Shown: in pieces, positions 46,201 to 58,200 of the stretch
Numbering within the stretch: the stretch's first letter is position 1
How the letters are laid out: each line of letters begins with the position of its first letter
Assembly: GCA_017506865.1 (NCBI GenBank)
Contig: JAFCMP010000113.1
Coordinates: 496,001-560,000 of the forward strand
Source: Tribonema minus
Lineage: Eukaryota; Sar; Xanthophyceae; Tribonematales; Tribonemataceae
Direction of reading: 5' to 3'
DNA: 64,000 nucleotides
The notes under the pieces: generated by a model
The model's database searches: none
The model's input: only the letters and a program-made list of their open reading frames with translations
What the model was told of the DNA's origin: nothing
Program-made: the position numbers and the translations under genes

Positions 46201-49200
46201 CGCTCGCTTCAAGAGTCCTCCCTCACAACCCTGACGTTCTGGCAATAGCGCGCAAGTGCGGCATCAACCGTCGCGCGCACCTGCAGCTGCCGTCGCCGCC
46301 GGCGCGCGAAAGCTGAACCCGGCTGCCGCCGCCGCCGGCGCACCAAAGCTGAACCCGGCTGCCGCCGAAACCGGAGCGCCAAAGCTGAACCCGGATGGAC
46401 CGATTCCACTTCCTGCTGCAGATGCAGTCCTGGCAGCCCCTGCCCCTGACGCTGCCCCTGCCGCTGCTGCAGCCTTACCCCCCGCAGCTGGCGTCTCACA
46501 CGAAGCGCACTTGGCAGCGCCCGGTGCGTTGCGCACGAGGCACGCCTCGCACTTCCACTCCCCCGCCGCCGCTTTGAACATGTCCCCAAACCCTGCTCCC
46601 GCCGCGGCTGCAGCGCCGCCGCTGCTGCCGCCGGTGTCGCCTGCAGTCGTGCTGCCGCCATCGCTGCTGGCGTCGTCGTCGCCGCCGAGCAGCCACTCCA
46701 CGTACCACTCCATAAACGCATCGCGCGGCACCCTGCCGCTGCCGTCCTGCAGCCGCAGCAGCGTCTTGGTATGCGCCTCCTCATTGTACGTGGTGCCCAG
46801 CTGCTCAAACAGCTCCGGAAACTGCGCCGCCGCGATGCTGCTGCCGCTTGTGGCATCGTCCAGCGCGGCAAACGCCTCTCTGACCTTGGCCCTCTCCTCC
46901 TCCCGCTCCGCCTCCTCGTCGTCAGAGCCGCCGTCATCGGCTTCAGGAGAGAACTCTTCCGTAACGTCCAGCCCACCGCTGCCAGCGCCGCCGTCGCCGC
47001 CGCTGGCTGTAGTGCCACTGCCAGCGGCGGCGCTGCCGTCCGCCGCTGAAGCCGCTGCGCCGAAGGAGAAGCCTCCGCGCGCGGCAGCCTGCTGCGGAGC
47101 AAAAGTTAACCCGCCCTGTACTGCGGGCTGCTGCGTGGCTGCCTGCGCTCCGGGGCTGTTGCTCGCTGCCGCAGTGCTCATCGCTGCACCAAATGAGAAG
47201 CCGCGGTTGCCGGATGCCGCGGAGGTACCTGCAAGGCAGCAGTCAAAGCGCACATTGAGTGCGGCATCGAGAAAGCAGCGCGCGCGCTTGTGCGTAGCTT
47301 CAACATTGAAGTTGAACTTGGCAGCGTGAGCGCCGCGCGTGCGCAAGTCCTCGCGCTGGAGATGCACTTCACCGCGGTGACGAAATCACTGTACTGACAG
47401 GACGCATGTAACAAAAATGTAGATGAGCGCTGCCGCCATTTAGTGATGCTGCATGTTGTACACACAGCGTAGCTTTTCTGTTTGATGCGACAATACCTAT
47501 TGCAATAGGTGGCAGACCATCAGGATGCACGGATTTTGAATTAGGGTGCTGCTGACTCACACCCAGGCGGTCAAAGTGTCTGCATCTGATATATCATCGT
47601 GTAGTTTAGGGCTTTCAACACTGTATACTCCCATTTACTGGTGCATTCCCCCACCAGGATTGAAGACAGGGCTCAACCATATAACCGCAGTTGCATGCCG
47701 CAATGTTATTGAAGTTCACCATGCCATCAATGCCTTCGCAATGGACTCTTGTGCAGAGCACTCTGTTACAGATCAACGCTTTACCATGACCATGCTGGTG
47801 ACAGCCACGTTGCTCAAAGGCGACAGTCTCCATGTAAGCGCGCATGCCCGCGCTGCGATCAATGCAACTGTCAAGGCCATCGTGGCCGCTTGTGCCGCTG
47901 CGCTGCTTGCTCTTGAACCCATCTACACACAGGCAAAGAAGACCAAGGCACCGTTACATACCACAGTGGGCTGTATGTACTAGTCCCACCCCCCAAAATT
48001 CACCCAATCACATTCATGCGATCACCATCAATGCTAAGCAAACATGCAAACTACCGACAGTCCCACCTGCCGCAGCAGGCGCCGCCGGCGCGCCGAAGCT
48101 GAATCCCGACGGGCCTATGCTCCCTGCAGCTGCAGCAGCATCTGCTGGCCGCGCACCCTCCCCTGCCGCAGTTGCAGCCTCAGCCCCTGGCGCAAGCGTC
48201 TCACACGAAGCACACTTGGCAGCGCCCGGCGCGTTGCGCACGAGGCACGCCCCACACTTCCACTCCCCCGCTGCCGCTTTGAACATGTCCCCAAACCCTG
48301 CTCCCGCTGCGGCCGCGCTGCCGCCGCCGCCACCGCCACCGCCACCGCCGCTGCCGACCTCGCTCTCGCCATCGCTGCTCGCGTCGTCGTCGCCGCCGAG
48401 TAGCCATTCCACGTACCACTCCATGAAGGCGTCGCGCGGCACCCTGCCGCCGCCGTCCTGCAGCTGCAGCAGCGTCTTGGTATGCGCCTCCTCATTGTAC
48501 GTGGTGCCCAGCTGCTCAAACAGCTCCGGGAACCGCGCCGCCGCGATGCTGCTACCGCCCGTGGCATCGTCCAGCGCTGCAAATGCCTCCCTGACTTTGG
48601 CCCTCTCCTCCTCCCGCTCTGCCTCCTCATCGTCAGAGCCGCCGTCATCGGCCTCAGGGGAAAACTCTTCCGTAATATCCGGCCCGCCGCCGCCGCTGCC
48701 GCTGCCGCTGTCGCCGCCGTTGGCGGCAGTGCCACTGCCGGCGGCGGTGCTGCCGTCCGCCGCCGCAGCCGCTGCGCCGAAGAAGAAGCCTCCGCGCGCA
48801 GCAGCCTTCTGCGGAGCAAAAGTGAACCCGCCCTGTACTGCGGGCTGCTGCGTGGCTGCCTGCGCTCCGGGGCTGCTGCTCGCTGCCGCAGTGCTCATCG
48901 CTGCACCAAATGAGAAGCCGCGGTTGCCGGATGCCGCGGAGGTACCTGCAAAGCAGCAGTCAAAGCGCACATTGAGTGCGGCATCGAGAAAGCAGCGCGC
49001 GCGCTTGTGCGTAGCTTCAAGATTGAAGTTGAACTTGGCAGCGTGAGCGCCGCGCGTGCGCAAGTCCTCGCGCTGGAAATGCACTTCACCGCAGTGATGA
49101 AATCACTGTACTGACAGGACGCATGTAACAAAAATGTAGATGAGCGCTGCCGCCATTTAGTGATGCTGCAAGTTGTACACACAGGTAGCTTTTCTGTTTG

Positions 49201-52200
49201 ATGCGACGATACCTATTGCAATAGATGGCATACCATTAGGATGCACGGATTTTAAAATAGGGTGCTGCTGACTCACACCCAGGCGGTCAAAGTGTCTGCA
49301 TCTGATGTATCATTGTATAGTTTAGGGCTTTCAACACTAAATACTCCCATTTACTGATGCATTCCCCCACCAGGATTGAAGACAGTGCTCTGCCATATAA
49401 CCGCAGTTGCATTCTGCATGTTATTGAAGTTCACCATGCCATCAATGCCTTCGCAATGGACTCTTGTGCAGAGCACTCTGTTACAGATGAACGCTTTACC
49501 ATGACCATGCTTGACAGCCACGTTGCTCAAAGGCGACAGTCTCCATGTAAGCGCGCATGCCCGCGCTGCGATCAATGCAACTGCCAAGGCCATCGCGGCC
49601 GCTTGTGCCGCTGCGCTGCTTGCTCTTGAACCCATCTACACACAGGCAAAGAAGACCAAGGCACCGTTACATACCACAGTGAACTGTATACCCTAGTCCC
49701 ACCCCCCAAATTCACCCAATCACATTCATGCGATCACCATCAATGCTAAGCAAACATGCAAACTACCGACAGTCCCACCTGCCGCAGCAGGCGCCGCCGG
49801 CGCGCCAAAGCTGAAACCCGACGGGCCTATGCTCCCTGCAGCTGCAGCAGCATCTGCTGGCCGCGCACCCTCCCCTGCCGCAGGTGCAGCCTCAGCCCCT
49901 GGCGCAAGCGTCTCACACGAAGCACACTTGGCAGCGCCCGGCGCGTTGCGCACGAGGCACACCCCGCACTTCCACTCCCCCGCCGCCGCTTTGAACATGT
50001 CCCCAAACCCTGCTCCCGCTGCAGCCGCGCTGCCGCCGCCGCCACCGCCACCGCCGCTGCCGACCTCGCTCTCGCCATCGCTGCTCGCGTCGTCGTCGCC
50101 GCCGAGTAGCCATTCCACGTACCACTCCATGAAGGCGTCGCGCGGCACCCTGCCGCCGCCGTCCTGCAGCCGTTGCAGCGTCTTGGTGTGCGCCTCCTCG
50201 TTGTACGTGGTGCCCAGCTGCTCGAACAGCTCCGGGAACCGCGCCGCTGCGATGCTGCTGCCGCCGCCGGCATCGTCCAAAGCCTCGAATGCCTCCCTGA
50301 CTTTGGCTCTCTCCTCCTCCCTCTCCGCCTCCTCATCGTCAGAGCCGCCGTCATCGGCCTCAGGGGAAAACTCTTCCGTAATATCCAACCCACCGCTGCC
50401 GCTGCCGCCGTTGCCGCCGCTGGCTGCAGTGCCACTGCCAGCGGCGGCGGCGCTGCCGTTCGCCGCCGCAGCCGCTGCGCCGAAGGAGAAGCCTCCGCGC
50501 GTGGCAGCCTGCTGCGGAGCGAAAGTGAATACGCCCTGTACTGCGGGCTGCTGCTCGGCTGCCTGCGCTCCGGGGCTGTTGCTCGCTGCCGCATTGCTCA
50601 TAGCTGCGCCAAATGAGAAGCCGCGATTGCCGGATGCCGCAGAGGTACCTGCAAGGCAGCAGTCAAAGCGCGCATTGAGTGCGGCATCGAGAAAGCAGCG
50701 CGTGCGCTTGTGCGTGGCTTCAGCATTCTTGCGAAGACGGCAACATTGAAGTTGAACTTGGCCTAGAGTGAGCGCCGTGCTTGTGCAAGGCCCCTGTGCA
50801 GGAGCGCTGGAGGTGCACTTCGCGCCAGCAATGAAATCAGTCTATTGACAGGATGCATGCAGCGACAGTGGTGATGAGCGCTGCCGCCCTTTATTGACAT
50901 TGCTTATTGTACACACATGGTATCTCTTCCGTTTGATGCGACAATGCCTATGGCAAATGATGGCATACCATTCCACAATGTCTGCTGTGGGTGGTAGACT
51001 CTGGCCCTACTCCCCAGAATCCACCCCATCACATTCACGCGATCACAAGCAATGCAAAACCAACATGCACACTGCCGACAGCCCCACCTGCCGCAGCAGG
51101 CGCCGCCGGCGCGCCGAAGCTGAATCCCGACGGGCCTATGCTCCCTGCAGCTGCAGCAGCATCCGCCGGCCCCCCCCCCCCCTCTGCCGCCGTCGCCGCA
51201 GCAGCCCCTGGCGCAGGCGGCGTCTCACACGATGCGCATCTGACCGCGCCCGGCGCGTTGCGCACGAGGCACGCCCCGCATTTCCACTCCCCCGCCGCCG
51301 CCTTGAACATGTCGCCGAACCCCTGCCCGGGCGCATGCCCGCCGCCGCCGCCGCCGCCGCCGCTGCCGCCGCCGCTGCCGCTGGCGATGCTGCCGCCGTC
51401 GCTGGCCTCGTCGTCGCCGCCGAGCAGCCACTCCAGGTACCACTCTGTGAAGGCTGCGCGCGGCACCCTGCCCGCGCCGTCCTGCAGCCACTGCAGCGTG
51501 CTGGTGTGCGCCTCCTCGTTGTACGTCGTGCCGAGCCGTTCGAAGAGCTCTGCGAACTGCGCCGCGGCGATACTGTTGCCGCCGCCGAGCTCCGCAAATG
51601 CCTCCGTGACCTTGGCCCTCTCCTCCTCGCGCTCTGCCTCCTCATCGTCTGAGCCGCCGTCATCGGCCTCTGGAGAGAACTCTTCTGTGATCGCCAGTGC
51701 GGCCGTGCCATCGTCGCCGCCGCCAACGTCTGCGTCATCGCCGCTGCCGCCGTCCGCTGTGGAAATTGCAGCAGATGAGAGGAGGGGTTGTGAGGCAGGA
51801 AGCTGCTGCAGCTGCGGCAGCGGTGTTTGTAGCTGACTAGATGAGATTACTGCGGCGTGATGGGTCCTGCCACGATGCTCCCTGTTCCGCCGTAGCGGTA
51901 GCGATGGCGGTGGCAGCGCTCACCAACGTGCTGTTGTCACGATGATTACGCTCTGCAGGCAAGACACCTCATCAACTGGTCCTGTTGAGCATCACATAAA
52001 GCTCATCTTCAACCTTGTTGATGCTATGCAGGTACACACCAGATGCACGGATCATGAGACATGCCCAGTCACATGATGTATTTAGAAAAGCTCACAGGTA
52101 TGCGAGTTGGGCAAATGCATCAGCAAATGTCAGCCCACACCTGCACGTAGAGCTGCATCTGGCCCTGGCCCTAATGCTGTTGCCTGGACAAGTACAGTTT

Positions 52201-55200
52201 CACAATACCACTATATGAGCACTGCCCCCATCCCACATGCCAGTTTCCCTGGCATGCACTGCGCGCGCCCCCCCTCTCGCTCACCTGGAGAAGCAAAGCT
52301 GAAACCAGATGGACCAATTGACCCTGACAGCGCTGCGGCACCCGCGCCGCCGTCCGCTGCTGCTGCTGCTGCTGCTGCGCCCGGCGCTGGTGCTGCCGCT
52401 GCTGCTCTGGGCGCCGCCGTCTCGCACGACAGGCACTTCACCGCAGCGCGCGGGTTGCGCACGAGGCACGCCACGCACTTCCACTCCCCCGCCGCCGCCT
52501 TGAACATGTCCCCAAACCCTGCTCCTGCTGCGGCTGCACCGCCGCCGCCGCCGCTGCCGGTGTCGCTCGCACTTGTGCTGCCGTCATCGCTGCTGGCGTC
52601 GTCATCGCCGCCGAGCAGCCACTGCACGTACCACTCCATGAAAGCATCGCACGGCACCCTGCCGCCATCGTTCTGCAGGCGCTGCAGCGTCTTGGTGTGC
52701 GCCTCCTCGTTGTACATGGTGCCGAGCGCCTCAAAGAGCTCCGGGAACTGCGCTGCTGCGATGCTGCTGCCGCCTGTGACATCGTCCAGCGCCGCGAATG
52801 CCTCCCTGACCTTGGCCCTCTCCTCCTCCCTCTCCGCTTCCTCGTCGTCAGAGCCGCCGTCATCGGCATCAGGAGAGAACTCTTCCGTAACTGCCAGTGC
52901 AGCATCGGCGGTGGCGGCATGCGCCTCCTCTGCTGCACCGCTGCCAGCGCCGCCACTGCCGGCGGCTGCAGGGGGCGCACAGAAAGAGAAGCCCCCCTGC
53001 ACGGCAGGTTGCTGCGGAGGGAATGTGAAGCCTCCACCCGCAGCAGGCGTCTGCGCTAGCTGTTGCACGCTAGATTCGTTGCTCGCCCCTGCAGTGGTGC
53101 TGCTCGATGCCCCAAAAGAGAATCTGCCGCTGATGGCAGCTGGCGTGGCACCTGCAAGTGCGTAAAGTAACAGATTTACTGAACTTCAACTTCAAGCATG
53201 ATATGACCCACCAGACATGCACACGGCGCTTCGCATCAGATTGCAGTGGTCAAGAGTAAATACATCACCGGGATAACAGCAGCACGTGAGTCATGGCAGC
53301 AGCAGCCATTGCACAGAATTGAAGACCATCTGCAGAGCTGCTGCAGTGGACAAGTACGGCGCGCCTATCAGCACGTGTTATCACACGTTGTACTAACGCT
53401 GTAACAGATGCCACAGATGTATGCAGAGCAACATGCAACATGGCAGGTGAGGACTACATTCCTACTGCTACCTTTGTTATTGACCCTGTAGTGAGGGATA
53501 CTCAGGCGCCATGACGATGCTCTGCTTTCAGAACAACCAGGTGTCTGCAGCGAGGAAGGCAATTGTGGTTAGAGAAACGTGGGTCCAGCACTTTTCAGTA
53601 CTGCTGGCAGCCCTCACCTGGAGCAGCAAAGCTGAACCCAGATGGGCCGATGGATCCGCCAGCTGTGCTCACATGTGCGGCAGCTGCTGCATCTGCCGCC
53701 ACCGCGGGAGCCGCCGCTGCGGCAGCAGCTGCGCCCGCTGCCGGCGTCTCACACGATGCGCATTTGGTGGCGCCCGGCGCGTTGCGCACGAGGCATGCCT
53801 CGCACTTCCACTCCCCCGCCGCTGCCTTAAACATGTCCCCGAATCCCGCTCCGGCTGCGGCCGCGCCGCCGCTGCCGCCGCTGCCGCCGCCGCCGCTGCC
53901 GACCTCGCTGTCGCCATCGCTGCTGGCGTCGTCGTCGCCGCCGAGCAGCCACTCTACGTACCAGTCTTGAAACGCGTCCAGGTGGACGCGGCCCGCGGCG
54001 TCCTGCAGCCGCTGCAGCGTCCTGGTGTGCGCCTCCTCGTTGTACGTCGTGCCCAGCTGCTCGAACAGCTCCGGGAACCGCGCCGCTGCGATGCTGCTGC
54101 CGCCTGTGGCATCGTCCAGCGCGGCAAATGCCTCTCTGACCTTGGCCCTCTCCTCCTCCCGCTCCGCCTCCTCATCATCGGAACCCCCGTCATCGGCTTC
54201 AGGAGAGAACTCTTCCGTGACTGCCAGCGCAGCATCGGCGGCGGCGGCGTGCGCCTCCTCTGCTGCGACGCTGCCAGCGCTGCCACTGCCGGCGGCTGCG
54301 GGGGGCGCACGGAAGGAAAAGCCCCCCTGTGCAGCAGGTTGCTGCGGAGTGAATGTGAAGCCTCCGCGCGCGGCAGGCGTCTGCGCTGGCTTCTGCACGC
54401 TGGGTTCGTCGCTCGCCCCTGCAGCGGTGCTGCTCGATGCTGCCCCAAAAGAGAATTTGCCGCTGACGGCAGCTGGCGTGGCACCTGCAAGCGGGCAAGG
54501 GTCACAGAGACCAAACTCCAACTTCAAGCACGGAATGGCCAACCATATAGGCACACGGCTCTTATCACCAGATTGCTGTGGTCGAGAGCGACTGCATTGC
54601 CAGCACAACAGCAGCACGTGAGTCGTGGCTGCAACAGCCATTGCAAGTAGTCAAACACAACTTGCGGAGCTGCTAGAGTTGACAAGTACAATGCGCCAGT
54701 CAGGATGTGTTATCACACGTTGTACTGATGCTGTAACATGCACTGTCAGACGCCGCAGGTGTTGCAGTGCCAGATGCAATATGGCAGATGTGGGCTACAA
54801 TTACACTGCCACGTCTGTCATTAACCGTGTACTTAGTGAGGGGTACTAAGGCGCGACGAAGAGGCTCTGCTTTGAGGCCAACCAGCCATATGCAGCGTGT
54901 AGGGCGATTATGGCTAGAGCGACATTAGTCCAGCACTTTCAGCACTGCTGGCAGCCCTCACCTGGAGCAGCAAAGCTGAACCCAGATGGGCTGATGGATC
55001 CGCCAGCTGTGCTCGCGTGTCCGGCAGCTGCTGCATCTGCCGTCACAGCGGGAGCCGCCGCTGCGGCAGCGACTGCGCCCGCCGCCGGCGTCTCACACGA
55101 CGCGCATTTGGTGGCGCCCGGCGCATTGCGCACGAGGCACGCGTCGCACTTCCACTCCCCCGCCGCCGCCTTGAACATGTCCCCAAACCCCGCTCCCGCT

Positions 55201-58200
55201 GCTGCGCCGCCGCCGCTGCCGCCGCCGCTGCTGCTGCCGTCCTCGCTCTCGCCATCGCTGCTCGCCTCATCGTCGCCGCCGAGCAGCCACTCTACGTACC
55301 AGTCCGTGAACGCGTCCAGGTGGACGCGGCCTGCGGCGTCCTGCAGCCGCTGCAGCGTCTTGGTGTGCGCCTCCTCGTTGTACGTCGTGCCGAGCCGCTC
55401 AAAGAGCTCTGCGAACTGTGCCGCGGCGATGCTGCCGCCGCCGCCGCCGCCGCCGCTGCCGAGCTCGCCGAACGCCTCCCTGACCTTGGCCCTCTCCTCC
55501 TCCCGCTCCACTTCCTCGTCATCAGAGCCTCCGTCGTCAGCCTCCGGAGAGAACTCCTCCGTGACGGCCGGCGCCGCACTGGCAGTGGCGGCGCTGCTGC
55601 CGCCGCCGCCGCCGCCGCCGTCAGCACCGCCGCCGCTGGTCCCCTCAGCGCTTGCACCGAAAGAGAAACCTCCTGGTGCGGGAGGTTGTTGCGAGGCAAA
55701 TGAGAAGCCCCCGCTGGAAGACGCTTGCGGCGGTTGTACGCTAGGTGCGTCACCGGTTCCTGCAGCTGCGCCGCTTGGTGCTCCGAAAGAGAAGCCGCCC
55801 CCGGCGACTGCCGGTGTGCCACCTGCGTAAGCGCCAGCATCAGAGCGAGCCGACTTCTAGTAAAGCCACAATGGGAGCAAAGACAGGCAATGTTACAACA
55901 CGGCATATGCTGTAAAAGTCAGTACCAATATGGGAGCAAAGACAGGCAGTGTTACAACACGGCATACGCTGTAAAAGGCAGCACCAATATGACAGTTGCG
56001 CAGCATGCGCACTGCAGACACTGAGCTGCATCTCAAAGTAGCTCAGGGAGGGACAGAGCGTACAACGGATGTGTGTCACTTCAGCAGTGCAATAGTTGAA
56101 GTTGGCTACCTCAACTTCAGCTCTTGCTGCGCGAAATAGATCCTCCTTTGCCACAAAATGAGTGATGGCAGCATCGCTGCCATTTGCACGACACTGACGT
56201 AAAAGCTGCCATGCGCTGTTGTCTACAGCTGCAAAGAGATTTCACAGATGCGTGCATCGGTTCATTAAGGAAATAGTACATTTGGCACTGCACTGCTGCA
56301 AATTGATCATGGTGACGCACCTGCATCGTATGTAAGCGGATACCAGAACGCAGAGGACCCACTTGCCAGTGCTCAGCACGCTCAACGTACGTTCTGACAG
56401 TGGTGCTCAGCAGCATAAATTCGAAGTATCAAGTTTTTCACACCTCGATGACGTTTCTGCGCACTCTACAGCAGCTGGCAGTGCTCACCATATGGTCAGA
56501 TTGCACGGTGCTATTGAAGTGCGCCGCTTGCGCACAGCTTGACCGACATGATGGCTAAAAGAGGCATACGCCTGTAATGGTGGGCTCCACAACACAAGTG
56601 ACATCTTGACAAACGCAGGAAGTAGTGACTCACATCCTGCCACATTCGCACCTGCAGCAGCGAAGCTGAAACCAGTTGGACCGATGGTCCCTCCCGTAGC
56701 AGCAGCTGAGCTCATGCGCGCCGAAGCTCCCGCTCCCGCTCCCGCAGCAGCCGCGTCCGCCGCCGGCGTTTCGCACGACTGGCACTTTGACGCACCATCG
56801 CGATTGTACACGCAGCACACCTTGCACTTCCAGTGCCCCGCGGGTGGCTTGAAAGCGCCCCATACCCCGCCCCCTGCTGCGCCGCTGCTGCCGCCGCCGC
56901 CGCCGCCGCCGCCGCTGCTGCCCGTACCGCCGCTGCTGCTGGCGCCGCCGTCGCCGCCACTGCCTGCGTCGCTGCGCGTCGCAGCTGGCATGGGCGGAGT
57001 CAAAGCGGGCGGCGATGGGCGGAATGCGAAGCCGCCCTTGTGCTCAGCTGATGGCTGAGCATTGCTGGCGGCAGGAGTGGCGCCGCCAAACAGGAACCCC
57101 CCTTGCTGAGCGGTGCTGCTCATCGAAGGTACTTGTGTTTCCGTGGACACAGGTGGCCGTAGAGGCGTAGTGCTGCTGACGGTGGTCGCGGAGAAGGAGA
57201 ATCCGCCGCCGCCGCTGGCAACAGGTGCGCTTCCTGCAGGAGGCAATTTTGAAGTACGGCAGCTCATGAACTTCAACAAGCGTGTCTCCTAATGCGGTAG
57301 AAGAAAAGTCTGATGTGGGCAGTGCTCAACTGCAAGGGTTGCCTCAAAATGACAGCAGGGCAGTGTGTGCCAGGATGAATACCTTGAACTTGTTGCTCTT
57401 GTGAGCAGCATGTGAGCACACCTGTTCTGTGAATGCACAGTCAGTAATCAAAGCCTGGTCTGCAGCCGACTGCACATTCTGCTTTGAACACAACGTACTG
57501 CACTTGGCGGCGCTGCTTTCAAGTTGCCAATGTCGTGACACCATACTACTTCAAAGTACAAGAATGAATGGGACCAGAAGGTCTACTATCCCGGACAGCA
57601 CTCTTGACAACCCATGTCGGCTGACGAGTAACCCTATGTCCATCATGCAAGATTATGCGTGTGCAGCCATTACGTGTAGCAGCAGTGTGGACAAAGCTGC
57701 TTCTGCGCCTCTCAGGCCTCCGTAACATGTTTGATTGCTGGAGACGCCAGACTCTGCCAGATGCTAAGGCCGCTCATGTACCACACACTTCAAGTATGCG
57801 ACAGGGACGCCATTGAATGACTCGAGTGCCTCCAGTGGAGACCACCACAATTCACCGCGGCGACTCACCAAAGTGGAACCCAGATGGCCCGATACCGCCT
57901 CCTGCTGCTGCAGTCTCCCTGCCGCCAGCCCGCGCTGCGCCCGGCGGTGCTGCTGCCGCCGGCGCCGCCTCTGCTGCCGCCCCGGGCCCTGGTGTCTCGC
58001 ATGACACGCACTTCACTGCGGTGGGCGGATTGCGCACCAGGCACGCCTCGCACTTCCACTCCCCAGCAACGGCCTTGAACATGTCCCCGAACCCCTGCGT
58101 CGCTGCAGCTCCGCTGCCGCCGCCGCCGCCGCTGCCGCTGCCGCCATCGTCCGCCGCCGCCGCGCTGCCGTCATCACTGGCGTCGTCATCATCGCCGAGC

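Larger units (their letters stand above)
46281..50648 (-). repeat. Recent tandem triplication of an exon-intron unit, about 1.7 kb
   Basis: Exons 8, 9 and 10 and the introns between them are near copies. The introns 48946-49778 and 47229-48066 match base for base over long stretches (for example AGTTTAGGGCTTTCAACACT in both). The intron at 50649-51087 is a shorter relative with both ends kept. Confidence 0.92.
52152..54961 (-). repeat. Older duplicated introns between exons 4, 5 and 6
   Basis: The introns 54485-54961 and 53152-53617 share blocks (GGCACACGGCTCTTATCACC-like, CAACAGCAGCACGTGAGTC, TGTTATCACACGTTGTACT). The whole exon-intron unit was copied here too, earlier than in the 46-50 kb block. 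Confidence 0.8.

Noticed and set aside
46256-49046. Long plus-strand open frames rich in Pro, Ala and Ser (357 and 400 codons) opposite the nucleoporin
   Set aside because: They mirror the GC-rich nucleoporin exons on the other strand. The minus strand has the zinc fingers, FG motifs and matching splice phases.
51900-51960. Small exon-like segment between a CTGCAG acceptor and a TTGGTGAGC donor upstream of nucleoporin exon 7
   Set aside because: It would end in the wrong phase for exon 7; skipping it keeps the phase-1 rule followed by all neighbours.
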